A DNA stretch of 64,000 nucleotides from an uncultured Aquimarina sp. (GTDB taxonomy: Bacteria; Bacteroidota; Bacteroidia; Flavobacteriales; Flavobacteriaceae). The translations under genes were made by a program, and so were the position numbers. Where the stretch lies: positions 186,001-250,000 of the forward strand of contig CANMTP010000004.1 in NCBI GenBank assembly GCA_947500845.1, in the 5' to 3' direction. The notes below the pieces were generated by a model. That model worked only from the letters and a program-made list of their open reading frames with translations, ran no database searches and was not told the origin of the DNA. Position 1 is the first letter of the stretch. Each line of letters begins with the position of its first letter. Below are positions 45,609-53,171 of the stretch, piece after piece.

Positions 45609-46730
45609 ATGCATAGAATAAAATACCTCATACAAAAAGAATTTAGGCAAATCGTCAGGGACAAAACCATACTGGCGATGATGACCGTATTGCCCATTGT
45701 ACAGCTCATCCTTTTGTCCAACGCAGCTTCAAACGAAGTAAAAGATGTGCGCTTGACCATAGTGGATAAAGACCAATCAGCAATTTCACAGGAAATGACC
45801 AATAAGGTAGGCGCTAACGATTGGTTTACCTTGGTTGGCACTACATTCAGCGAAGATGAGGCTTTCGGTTATATGCAGTCTGATGAGACCGACATTATCC
45901 TAGAGATTCCAGCCGATTTTGAAAAGCAGTTCTATCGTGGCGAGGCACCACAATTGCAAATGCTCATCAATGCCATAAATGGACAACAAGCTACTGTAGG
46001 CTCAGGTTATCTTTCGGCAATTATCGCAGATGTCAATCAAGATATCTTGGTTAACGAACCTGTACTTTTCAATACAAAAAACAGGCAACAAACCGCCACG
46101 GTTATCTCAAACAACTGGTACAATACCGAGTTAAAGTACCCGCACTTTATGGCGCCAGGCATTCTAGCAGAGCTTACGGCATTGCTCATCATCATCTTGT
46201 CGGCAATGAACGTGGTTAAAGAACGTGAAGTAGGTACCATTGAACAAATAAATGTAACACCCATTAAAAAATGGGAATTCATCGTAGGTAAACTCGTTCC
46301 CTTTTTATGTGTAGGTTTGGTGTTACTTACAATGGGATTATTAACGAGCAAAATTGTTTTTGACATCCCTATTAGAGGAAGTTTACCGCTGGTGTTTGCT
46401 TATGGTATCGTAAACATTGTATGTGTCTTGGGGCTTGGACTATTAATATCAAACTTTGCTAATACCCAGCAGCAAGCAATTTTCGTAGCTTTCTTTTTTG
46501 TAATGATATTCATTTTAATGTGTGGATTATTTACACCAATAGAAAGTATGCCTAAATGGGCCCAAACGCTTACCATACCCAATCCATTGGCACATTTTAT
46601 CTCTGTAACACGAAAGGTGTTGCTCAAGGGAAGTGGCTTTTATGATATACGCTGGGAGTTTATATATACGGGAATTTTAGCAGTAATCTTTAACGCAGCT
46701 GCGGTATGGACATACAGAAAGCAAGTATAA
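45609..46730 (+). CDS. ABC-2 type permease 2 (YbhR-like)
   Basis: 373 residues from ATG 45609 (MHRIKYLIQKEFRQIVRDKT). A TTG 27 bp upstream would put nine unrelated residues in front. Architecture is as in permease 1: one helix (about 24-40), a periplasmic domain, then five helices, with EVGTIEQINVTPIKKWEFIVGK as coupling segment. The gene lies 6 bp before the cyclase gene. Confidence 0.92.
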   Translation: MHRIKYLIQKEFRQIVRDKTILAMMTVLPIVQLILLSNAASNEVKDVRLTIVDKDQSAISQEMTNKVGANDWFTLVGTTFSEDEAFGYMQSDETDIILEIPADFEKQFYRGEAPQLQMLINAINGQQATVGSGYLSAIIADVNQDILVNEPVLFNTKNRQQTATVISNNWYNTELKYPHFMAPGILAELTALLIIILSAMNVVKEREVGTIEQINVTPIKKWEFIVGKLVPFLCVGLVLLTMGLLTSKIVFDIPIRGSLPLVFAYGIVNIVCVLGLGLLISNFANTQQQAIFVAFFFVMIFILMCGLFTPIESMPKWAQTLTIPNPLAHFISVTRKVLLKGSGFYDIRWEFIYTGILAVIFNAAAVWTYRKQV

Positions 46731-46736
46731 TTTACG

Positions 46737-47831
46737 GTGTCAATTTTAAAGAACATAAACAGGCAATGGCTTACTGAACACATACTATTAATACTTCTGT
46801 TTGTAGGTGGTGCCAACTTGTTCATCTTTATAAAGACGTCAGGAGTTGAAGAAGTGTGGTTTTCTTTTAGTCCGGAGCGTGCTGTGGATATCTCAAAAGC
46901 CTATGTAAGGGTAAGTATTAGTGGTGCGGTAATCGCGCTTTTCATACTGTTATATGAAAGTTATCTTCATCCTTACGTTACCAGAAACTTTTCTTTTTTG
47001 AAAAAACTTATTGTCTGGCAGGCAGATACCGCCATAATCATTACGTTACCCATCGTTGTAGTATTTACCATTGCTGAGATGATTGATGAAGGATACGCTT
47101 TCGCGAAAGCGATATCAAACACATTCAATTTTTTGTTATCCGGGTTATTTATATCCTACTTCATCTACTATTACACATTGAGCAGTCTTATCAGTTTTTT
47201 AAGACGATTGCGAAAGACTTTTGGTCAGTATGTATTCTACAATTACATCACCGGTAAATATGCACAACCTATTGAGGAGGATAGGTTGTTTATGTTTATA
47301 GACCTCAATGATTCTACACGTATTGCAGAAGAAATAGGCCACGTAAAATACAGCCGTTTGCTCAACAGGTGTTTTGACGATATTATCCTCTCATTAAAGC
47401 GATTTAAGTATGATATTTATCAATTTGTAGGCGATGAAATGGTCTTGACCTGGCTTACCAAAGATGATAACGATGGTAAGGCTATAAAGATGTTTGAGTG
47501 TATCAAAGAACAACTCAAACTATTTGAAGAGGTAAATAAATTTTCCTTTGGAGTACAGCCTACGTTTAAAACTGCAGTAAGTAGCGGTATGGTTACCGCA
47601 ACGCTGGTAGGCGATAAATCTAAAAATGTGGCGTATCACGGCGATGTGCTTAACACCACAGCGCGTTTACTTGGGCTGTGCAAGTCATACAAACAAGATA
47701 TACTGTTTACTCAATTCTACCTCAAAAGGTTAACCAAGCCATTATTGCTTAAACCACAACATATTGACACCTTGAAACTCAGAGGCAAATCAAATAACAC
47801 CAAAGTCTATGCGTTTAAAAAAACGAAATAA
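46737..47831 (+). CDS. Membrane-bound class III nucleotide cyclase
   Basis: 364 residues, GTG start. Four membrane helices (about 15-33, 58-73, 97-115, 130-150) lead by a short linker to a class III cyclase domain (180-360). The metal-binding aspartates are visible: D189 in MFIDLNDST and D233 in FVGDEMVLTW. NVAYHGDVLNTTARLLGLC is the later conserved segment. It should make cAMP or cGMP; substrate choice cannot be read with certainty. Palindrome copy 4 (47096-47111) falls inside the fourth-helix region, coding AFAKA. Its 3' end overlaps the phospholipase gene by 23 bp. Confidence 0.88.
   Translation: MSILKNINRQWLTEHILLILLFVGGANLFIFIKTSGVEEVWFSFSPERAVDISKAYVRVSISGAVIALFILLYESYLHPYVTRNFSFLKKLIVWQADTAIIITLPIVVVFTIAEMIDEGYAFAKAISNTFNFLLSGLFISYFIYYYTLSSLISFLRRLRKTFGQYVFYNYITGKYAQPIEEDRLFMFIDLNDSTRIAEEIGHVKYSRLLNRCFDDIILSLKRFKYDIYQFVGDEMVLTWLTKDDNDGKAIKMFECIKEQLKLFEEVNKFSFGVQPTFKTAVSSGMVTATLVGDKSKNVAYHGDVLNTTARLLGLCKSYKQDILFTQFYLKRLTKPLLLKPQHIDTLKLRGKSNNTKVYAFKKTK
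47096..47111. repeat. Iterated palindrome CGCTTTCGCGAAAGCG, copy 4
   Basis: Within the cyclase gene, frame GCT-TTC-GCG-AAA-GCG, which differs from copies 1 and 2. Confidence 0.85.
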
Positions 47832-48660
47832 GAAAATATTGCTATCGCTATTATGTGTGTTTAGCATATCAACCATTGTTTGTGGTCAAGAGAATACTGT
47901 TCAGGTTGATAGTACCAATTACGAACGTTATGTAAAAAGTATGCCAAGCTTCTCGATGTTTGGCGACAATTATTTTATTACAGGGACGTCAACAAATCAA
48001 GAAATATCTAGCGAAAGCAGTGATGCGAAGTTTCAGCTTGGATTTAGACAACGCCTTACCGATATTGACTTGCCGTGGGATACATTCTTGTACTTTACCT
48101 ATAGACAAAAAGCATTTTGGGATATTTATAGAGATAGCTTTCCGTTTAGGGAAACCAATTATAATCCTGCGATAGGTGTCGCAAAGCTATTTGTAGATGA
48201 AAATGGAGTCACGGATGGACTTTGGTTTACATTTGAACACGAGTCCAATGGTAGAGATGAAGAAAACTCAAGAAGTTGGAACTTCTTATCGCTTCAATAC
48301 TTTAAGCTCATTGGTGACAAGTGGTTGTATAGAGTTAAAATGTGGTTACCCATTGGCAGTTTAGAAGACAATCCAGACATCACGGATTTTAGAGGCTATT
48401 TTGAAGCTGGCGCTACTTATAGCTCCAGCAAGAACTTTTATTTTGATGCAGACCTGCGCCAGGCGTTTCATAATGGGTGGAGAGGTAATATAAAATTGGG
48501 TGCAAGTATAAAGATTTCAAAAACGAGTAACCAGTTTTTATACATACAATATTTCGGTGGTTACTCTGAAGACCTTATCGATTATAACCAAGATGTAAGC
48601 AATTTACGCTTAGGCATTGCCTTTAAAGACCTTTTCTTCAATTTTAAAAACAGAAATTAA
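47809..48660 (+). CDS. pldA: Outer-membrane phospholipase A (OMPLA)
   Basis: 283 residues, signal peptide to about CGQ (26). The catalytic triad of OMPLA is intact: H144 and S146 in FEHESNGR and N158 in SRSWN, equivalent to H142, S144 and N156 of E. coli. The preceding YRQKAFWDIYRDSFPFRETNYNPAI is also conserved, and the rest alternates barrel strands. It hydrolyses phospholipids in the outer leaflet. It overlaps the cyclase by 23 bp, so the two are translated together. Confidence 0.93.
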   Translation: MRLKKRNKKILLSLLCVFSISTIVCGQENTVQVDSTNYERYVKSMPSFSMFGDNYFITGTSTNQEISSESSDAKFQLGFRQRLTDIDLPWDTFLYFTYRQKAFWDIYRDSFPFRETNYNPAIGVAKLFVDENGVTDGLWFTFEHESNGRDEENSRSWNFLSLQYFKLIGDKWLYRVKMWLPIGSLEDNPDITDFRGYFEAGATYSSSKNFYFDADLRQAFHNGWRGNIKLGASIKISKTSNQFLYIQYFGGYSEDLIDYNQDVSNLRLGIAFKDLFFNFKNRN

Positions 48661-48678
48661 CAATTAAAAATAAATGCT

Positions 48679-49191
48679 ATGAAAAAGAACTTAATAACAA
48701 CAGTATTGGTGGTACTAATCACACAATTAGGCTTTGCCCAAGACATTGATGGTAAAAAAGAGGTTTTAGGATTTGGTATAAATGGTGGGGTCACAATAGG
48801 CAATTATAGCGATAGTTATATCAGTAATATAGGATTAGATTTCTACTATTTACGGAATATTACAGGAAGGTTTTATGCAGGTGCAACAGTGGGATTTACT
48901 AATTATTTTGGTAGTTCAGAAACCATACAAGGGGCAACTATAGAGAACAACGACTTGCAGTTTATTCCTGTTGCTGTAAGCTTACGATTTAATCGATTTA
49001 AAAACTTCTTAATAGGTACAGATGTCGGTTATGCAATAGGGACAAGTGAAGGCAATGATGGTGGTTTTTATGCGTCGCCAAGAATATCTTATGTGTTGCA
49101 GGACAAATGGGTGTTGTATGCTGGATATCGTTCCATATCTTTAGATGATGCCTTAGGTTCTATTCAGTTTGGGTTAGGTTTTACGTTTTGA
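48679..49191 (+). CDS. Small outer-membrane beta-barrel protein
   Basis: 170 residues with a signal peptide ending at GFAQ (about 20). The mature part has about eight amphipathic strands separated by short turns (FGINGGVTIGNY, IGLDFYYLRN, RFYAGATVGFTNYF, FIPVAVSLRFN, FLIGTDVGYAIG, FYASPRISYVL, WVLYAGYRSIS, IQFGLGFTF) and ends in Phe, the outer-membrane assembly signal. It lies 18 bp after pldA and is probably the last gene of the island operon. Function unknown. Confidence 0.8.
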   Translation: MKKNLITTVLVVLITQLGFAQDIDGKKEVLGFGINGGVTIGNYSDSYISNIGLDFYYLRNITGRFYAGATVGFTNYFGSSETIQGATIENNDLQFIPVAVSLRFNRFKNFLIGTDVGYAIGTSEGNDGGFYASPRISYVLQDKWVLYAGYRSISLDDALGSIQFGLGFTF

Positions 49192-49268
49192 TTATTCACA
49201 GTGCTTTGAATTCGTTTTGTTCTCAGACACAAATACAAATCTCTACATATTAATGTTTTAAAAAGATT

Positions 49269-49432
49269 ATCAAGAATACTCTAATCAAAACTATCACTAA
49301 TATAGCACCAAGAAAACTTACTATTGAAGAATTAAGAGGTTTTAAAATTTAGAATCTTTAAGTGAAAAAACAGGAGACGTAACAGAAACATTGTCTAAAT
49401 CTTCAATGATAAGCTATAAAAAAATAAACTAA
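49269..49432 (+). pseudogene. Frameshifted remnant of a small helical protein
   Basis: Frame one reads IKNTLIKTITNIAPRKLTIEEL then RGFKI and stops at 49350-49352. A second frame continues ESLSEKTGDVTETLSKSSMI and stops at 49430-49432. Together they resemble small proteins of the pattern LTxEELRxFxxLExLSxE that I recall near mobile elements in Bacteroidota. No start codon is seen. Low confidence. Confidence 0.3.
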
Positions 49433-49521
49433 TTAGAGAAAATGAAGAAGAAGGTTAAAGAACCTAATTGTTGTTAATATTTTTAATCGGAAATTAAAGA
49501 TTAATTACTTTAAATACAGTT

Positions 49522-49584
49522 AGTCACCCAAAACAAGACTCAAACCTGTAAACTTCGGGTTGTGAGAATAATTCTTTGGTGACT
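49522..49584 (-). other. tRNA-like inverted repeat, possible att-site or tRNA remnant
   Basis: AGTCACC (49522-49528) and GGTGACT (49578-49584) pair like an acceptor stem. Read on the minus strand the 3' half has a T-arm ACAGG-TTTGAGT-CTTGT. D and anticodon arms are not recognisable, so it is not a working tRNA. Confidence 0.3.
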
Positions 49585-49740
49585 TAAATCTCTAAAAACT
49601 AGTGTTTTGTAAATTTTGGAATATGCAAATTCCTACACTTTATAGTATATGAACATAAATCGTACTAAAATTTAAAGGATATACTTTACTTCAAGTTTAT
49701 TTAATGTATGTAAGCTAAAAAACTAAGAAAGCTTTATGAC

Positions 49741-49785
49741 TTGAAAAAGTCAAATTATACGATATGGTACAATTTGACTTTTCAA
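49741..49785 (-). terminator. Long hairpin downstream of the His-heptad lipoprotein gene
   Basis: About 15 bp of stem with one bulged A (49741-49756 with 49771-49785, TTGAAAAAGTCAAATT against AATTTGACTTTTCAA), 22 bp past the gene's stop codon. There is no clean T run. Confidence 0.5.
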
Positions 49786-49807
49786 AACTAAAATTTATTA
49801 CAACTTT

Positions 49808-50317
49808 CTATTTTTGATCAGGCTTTACTTCTGCTGCTTTCTCTTCGTCTTCTTTCATCATTTTTTGATCTTCTTCGGTAACGCGTTGATGTTCAGAAGC
49901 TATCTTTTGATGCTCTTTCTCCATGTTTTCGTGTTCACTTGTCATAGATTCATGTTCGGTTTTCATTTGTTCTAAAGTGATTTCTCCCGAAGCATGTTTG
50001 GTTTCTAATTCGGCATGTTTTTCTATTAGTGCTTTGTGTGCCTCAATAAGTTCACCATGCTTGGCTAATATTGCGGTGTGATTCTTCTCGGTTAATAAGT
50101 GAATAGAATCATTCTCAATATTTTTATGAGCTGATACCATTTGCTGATGATCATCTTTCATGGTATTGTGTTCATTTACCATGGCTTCATGAGAAGCTTC
50201 CATTTCTTGATGCTTTTCTACCATAGCTTTGTGCTCGGGAGCTTCTGCTGGGTTTTGTTTACAGGAAACAAAGAAAAGAATTGTAGCAATTGCTGTTAAT
50301 TTACTAAGTGTTTTCAT
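49808..50317 (-). CDS. Lipoprotein predicted as a histidine-heptad coiled coil
   Basis: 169 residues. The lipobox VSC gives an N-terminal lipid anchor. Residues about 28-148 contain 16 His, almost all spaced by 7 residues, each followed three residues later by Met, Ile, Leu or Val (HKAMVEK, HQEMEAS, HEAMVNE, HNTMKDD, HQQMVSA and so on). One spacing is 9 and one is 14. In a coiled coil the His and the hydrophobic residue would occupy the two core positions. The rest is highly charged. No known domain. The gene is divergent from a Fur-family regulator, so a metal-related role is possible. Confidence 0.85.
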   Translation of the reverse strand: MKTLSKLTAIATILFFVSCKQNPAEAPEHKAMVEKHQEMEASHEAMVNEHNTMKDDHQQMVSAHKNIENDSIHLLTEKNHTAILAKHGELIEAHKALIEKHAELETKHASGEITLEQMKTEHESMTSEHENMEKEHQKIASEHQRVTEEDQKMMKEDEEKAAEVKPDQK

Positions 50318-50413
50318 GATTTTGGTTAATTGGTTTACGTTTCAAATGTATAAAACTAATATTTTGATAGATTATTTTAAATATCTCTTTATAAAATCTC
50401 TAATGACTAAAAA

Positions 50414-50436
50414 ATTACTACTTTCGATAAAGTAAT
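50414..50436. promoter_or_regulatory. Inverted repeat over the fur-like promoter
   Basis: ATTACT (50414-50419) and AGTAAT (50431-50436) flank a TACTTTCG box (50419-50426). It is a possible autoregulatory site. Confidence 0.35.
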
Positions 50437-50842
50437 GGAGTTTGAATGCTGTACCATGGAAATCAAAAAATCAAGAAATACTGAAAAGCAAAATCTTGTT
50501 AAGAAAACCCTTTCTGAAACAGAACATGCTATGTCTGCTGAAGATATTATGGATGCAATACCTATAAAAGTAAACAAAACAACTATTTACAGGATTTTAG
50601 ATCGATTTGTTGAGAAAGGAGATGTTCATTTCGTAACTGGTAAAAATGGTAAAGCGTATTATGCTCTTTGTAATAGCTGTGGGACCTCTCATAAAATTCA
50701 TAATCATATCCATTTTGAATGTCAAGTATGTAAAGAGGTAACTTGTCAACCCAATACACTACATATCCCAAGCTTAGAAGGATTTACTATACAAGAAACA
50801 CAGTTTTTAGTTATCGGTATTTGTAATAAATGTAAAAAGTAA
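50435..50842 (+). CDS. Fur-family metal-responsive regulator
   Basis: 135 residues. A winged helix (about 18-75) includes AMSAEDIMDAIPIKVNKTTIYRILDRFVEKGDV. The C-terminal part has HNHIHFECQVC and CNKC, which supply the structural zinc Cys4 site, plus further His ligands, as in Fur/Zur/PerR proteins. Subtype cannot be decided. The first ATG (50435) is only about 9 bases from a TACTTTCG -7 box; the in-frame ATG at 50456, which removes MEFECCT, may be the true start. Divergent from the His-heptad lipoprotein, a natural regulatory target. Confidence 0.88.
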   Translation: MEFECCTMEIKKSRNTEKQNLVKKTLSETEHAMSAEDIMDAIPIKVNKTTIYRILDRFVEKGDVHFVTGKNGKAYYALCNSCGTSHKIHNHIHFECQVCKEVTCQPNTLHIPSLEGFTIQETQFLVIGICNKCKK

Positions 50843-50844
50843 GA

Positions 50845-50874
50845 GAAACCACCTGTTCTTCAACAAGTGGTTTC
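50845..50874. terminator. Hairpin between the fur-like gene and the S8 protease gene
   Basis: 13-bp stem with one mismatch (GAAACCACCTGTT with AACAAGTGGTTTC), four-base loop. No long T run; possibly a shared terminator. Confidence 0.55.
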
Positions 50875-50915
50875 GTAACTACACGTTCCCAACGTAAGTA
50901 AAATGATAAGTCTTT

Positions 50916-52184
50916 TTATCTTACTGCAATGGGATAATTTTCTCCTCGATTGCTTACAGAACCAGAAGTTCTTGGACCGTTCTGTCTCGCATGCATAATA
51001 CCTGCAACGTGTGGAGAGGCCATTGAAGTACCGCTTAATGTTGCATATCCACCATTTAAATACGTACTTGTTACACTACTACCAGTAGCAATAACATCAA
51101 TCGGGTTCATATTGAAATTGGAAAAGGATGAAAACCCAAGGTTACAAGTCATGGAAGCTACTGTATATATATTTGTACCATTAACACAAGCAGGTTGATA
51201 ACTCGAAGCATTAGCACTACTATTACCCGCGGCAATAGCAATACGAGTTCCTGTGCTAGTTAAATTTAATAAAGCACTACGGTAAGAAGAGTTATTAGCA
51301 CACCCAGTTCCAAAAAAACCACCTAGACTTAGATTAGCTACATCTCCCGCAATAGCATTAGCAGCTACGTGATCAATCCCATTAAGTATTGTTTGAGTAC
51401 TACTACCACCACTACATCCAAAAACTCTTACTGATACTACACTTGCTCCTGCAGAAACTCCAACAACACCAACACTATTATTGATTGCCGCTGCCGTACC
51501 TGCCACATGAGTTCCATGTCCATTACAGTCGTTGGGAGAACCTCCAACAAAAGTTCTTGAATATCTTGAATCTGTGACTACATTTAAATCTGGATGATCT
51601 AAATCGATACCGCTATCGATAACCCAAATCCATTGATCTCTTCCCGCACCATTTGCTGCTCCTCCAGCTCTGGTGATTCCACAAGGCGTTTGTTGTGACA
51701 TTTTTGCAGAACCATCAGCTTGGAATACTTCTTCTACCTGAAACTTTGGTAATTTTATCTCTCTATTATATTCAATAGAAGCCACGTTAGGATCTTTGGA
51801 AAGTTTCTGAAATTCATCATCTTCCAACTTTAAAGCCATACCAGAAATAGCTGTAGTATAATAGCTCATAACTTTAGATTGATCTACGTCTGAATTGAAT
51901 AAAATTTTATTCATCTTTTGGATAGAAACTTCAGAAATTTCTCTCACCGATTTGGCTTTTGCAGCTCTGCTGGTAAAGGCAGATTTCGCTAGAGCTTTCG
52001 AAGTGGGTTGTATCTCTGAATCTTTGAAAATCACAATATACTGTCCTGGAATTATTTTACCTTCTGTACTAGTTGGTTGTACGATTGATTCATTAACTTC
52101 TTCTGAGACTTTATCATCCTGACATGATGAGATCATAAATCCCGAAAGTAATGCCCCTAAAGCAATTTTACTTAATCTTTTCAT
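50916..52184 (-). CDS. S8 (proteinase K-like) serine protease, lipoprotein precursor
   Basis: 422 residues. The lipobox ISSC ends at C21. Residues about 45-145 are an I9-type inhibitor propeptide (QYIVIFKDSE to ASIEYNREIKLP). The catalytic triad is D190 (VIDSGID), H223 (GHGTHVAGT) and S387 (GTSMASPHVAG), with oxyanion Asn in AAGNSS. Cys spacing (DCNGHGT, VASMTCN) resembles proteinase K. It ends soon after the catalytic domain with no T9SS signal. The protease should act outside the cytoplasm. No operon partner. Confidence 0.95.
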   Translation of the reverse strand: MKRLSKIALGALLSGFMISSCQDDKVSEEVNESIVQPTSTEGKIIPGQYIVIFKDSEIQPTSKALAKSAFTSRAAKAKSVREISEVSIQKMNKILFNSDVDQSKVMSYYTTAISGMALKLEDDEFQKLSKDPNVASIEYNREIKLPKFQVEEVFQADGSAKMSQQTPCGITRAGGAANGAGRDQWIWVIDSGIDLDHPDLNVVTDSRYSRTFVGGSPNDCNGHGTHVAGTAAAINNSVGVVGVSAGASVVSVRVFGCSGGSSTQTILNGIDHVAANAIAGDVANLSLGGFFGTGCANNSSYRSALLNLTSTGTRIAIAAGNSSANASSYQPACVNGTNIYTVASMTCNLGFSSFSNFNMNPIDVIATGSSVTSTYLNGGYATLSGTSMASPHVAGIMHARQNGPRTSGSVSNRGENYPIAVR

Positions 52185-52575
52185 AATTATTTAAATTTGT
52201 GTTAGAATCCAAATGTATAAATTCAAATGAAAAAAGCATTATGGTAAAACCGTAGCCTAATTGGTTGATTAACAAAAATTAAGAGGAATAACCACAACTA
52301 AAAATGAATTTATTGCAACTATGTTGCTTTAATAAAAGTAGCTCATTACTATAATTTTGCACGAAAATTCTTTCATGATTTATATGTAGGAAAATGACGA
52401 TCTAGTATTTGATAAAAATTAACATTTTTTAAGGTCAATTAACTTAATTTTAACCAAAGTATCATATTCGGTTACCTTGAAATGTTTGATCGTTTTCGTA
52501 GTTTCTTTAAACAAAAGAGGAATTCTTATCAATATCTTAAGATTTAAGAATCGAATTTATTACTATATTGGTCAA
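52185..52575. other. 391-bp region upstream of the small secreted protein
   Basis: Very AT-rich, between divergent genes. I see no credible coding frame except a possible upstream extension of the next gene (from 52477) that looks non-homologous. No clear promoter could be assigned. Confidence 0.4.
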
Positions 52576-52887
52576 ATGAGAATGCATATTTGTAAAAATC
52601 TGATTTCTTTCTTTTTCCTTTCATCTCTTCTATTTCTTAGAATCGCTGATGCTCATGCTTTTTCTCATTTTTCTGATGATAATGACCAAATAGATTGTGA
52701 ATTATGTGATATTATAACTACATCAAACCAATTTACACCAATATTTGAGGGATCATTTATTGCAGAAAAACCAAAACATTGTGAGGGTTTCCAGGTTATA
52801 CAAACTAACTTTTGTTATGAAACATCACAATATAGTATTACACTACCTAAAAGTGTTTATAACAAACCTCCTCCTTCAAAAGCTTAG
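52576..52887 (+). CDS. Small secreted His/Cys-containing protein
   Basis: 103 residues from the ATG at 52576. Starts further upstream (52477) add 33 residues before an otherwise normal signal peptide, so they are less likely. A signal peptide (NLISFFFLSSLLFLRIADAHA) is followed by FSHFSDDNDQIDCELCDII, with Cys in CELC and later lone Cys residues (KPKHCEGF, TNFCYE). The clustered His, Asp and Cys could bind a metal. Followed, after 284 bp, by an ABC-transporter operon. No family name can be given with certainty. Confidence 0.65.
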   Translation: MRMHICKNLISFFFLSSLLFLRIADAHAFSHFSDDNDQIDCELCDIITTSNQFTPIFEGSFIAEKPKHCEGFQVIQTNFCYETSQYSITLPKSVYNKPPPSKA

Positions 52888-53047
52888 TATTGCTGATTTT
52901 TATTAGGACCATCTACTATAGTTCTACAGCTTGTTTTACTGCTGATTTATAGTTTTGAAAAGTTTATAAACTCATTTGACTGCTTTTAGTATAAAAGACA
53001 AAACAGTTTATCTACATCCAACGATCATTCATTTTTAAATGATCTGC

Positions 53048-53066
53048 AGGTTATAAAATATTACCT
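53048..53066. promoter_or_regulatory. Imperfect dyad upstream of the ABC/CobW cluster
   Basis: AGGTTATA-AAA-TATTACCT: 8-bp arms with one mismatch around a 3-bp centre, 105 bp before the ATPase gene. Shape is compatible with a Fur-superfamily box, but no consensus is matched. Confidence 0.35.
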
Positions 53067-53171
53067 AATTCAAATAAATCATATTGCGATACACTTCCGA
53101 ACGATTAAGATTTTATAGATCGGCATACCGCGAATAATGCTTTTCATTTATATATAATTAATTCAGTTAAC

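Larger units (their letters stand above)
49192..49807. other. 616-bp gene-poor right edge of the island
   Basis: No intact gene. It holds a frameshifted small-protein remnant (49269-49432), a tRNA-like inverted repeat (49522-49584) and a hairpin (49741-49785). The composition returns to the AT-rich average of the flanks. Confidence 0.6.

Noticed and set aside
49522..49584. Functional tRNA gene
   Set aside because: Only the acceptor-like ends and a T-arm can be formed; D-arm and anticodon arm are missing, so I list it only as a possible remnant.
52477..52575. Upstream extension of the small secreted protein (start at 52477)
   Set aside because: The added 33 residues precede a complete signal peptide beginning at 52576 and look like translated AT-rich leader.
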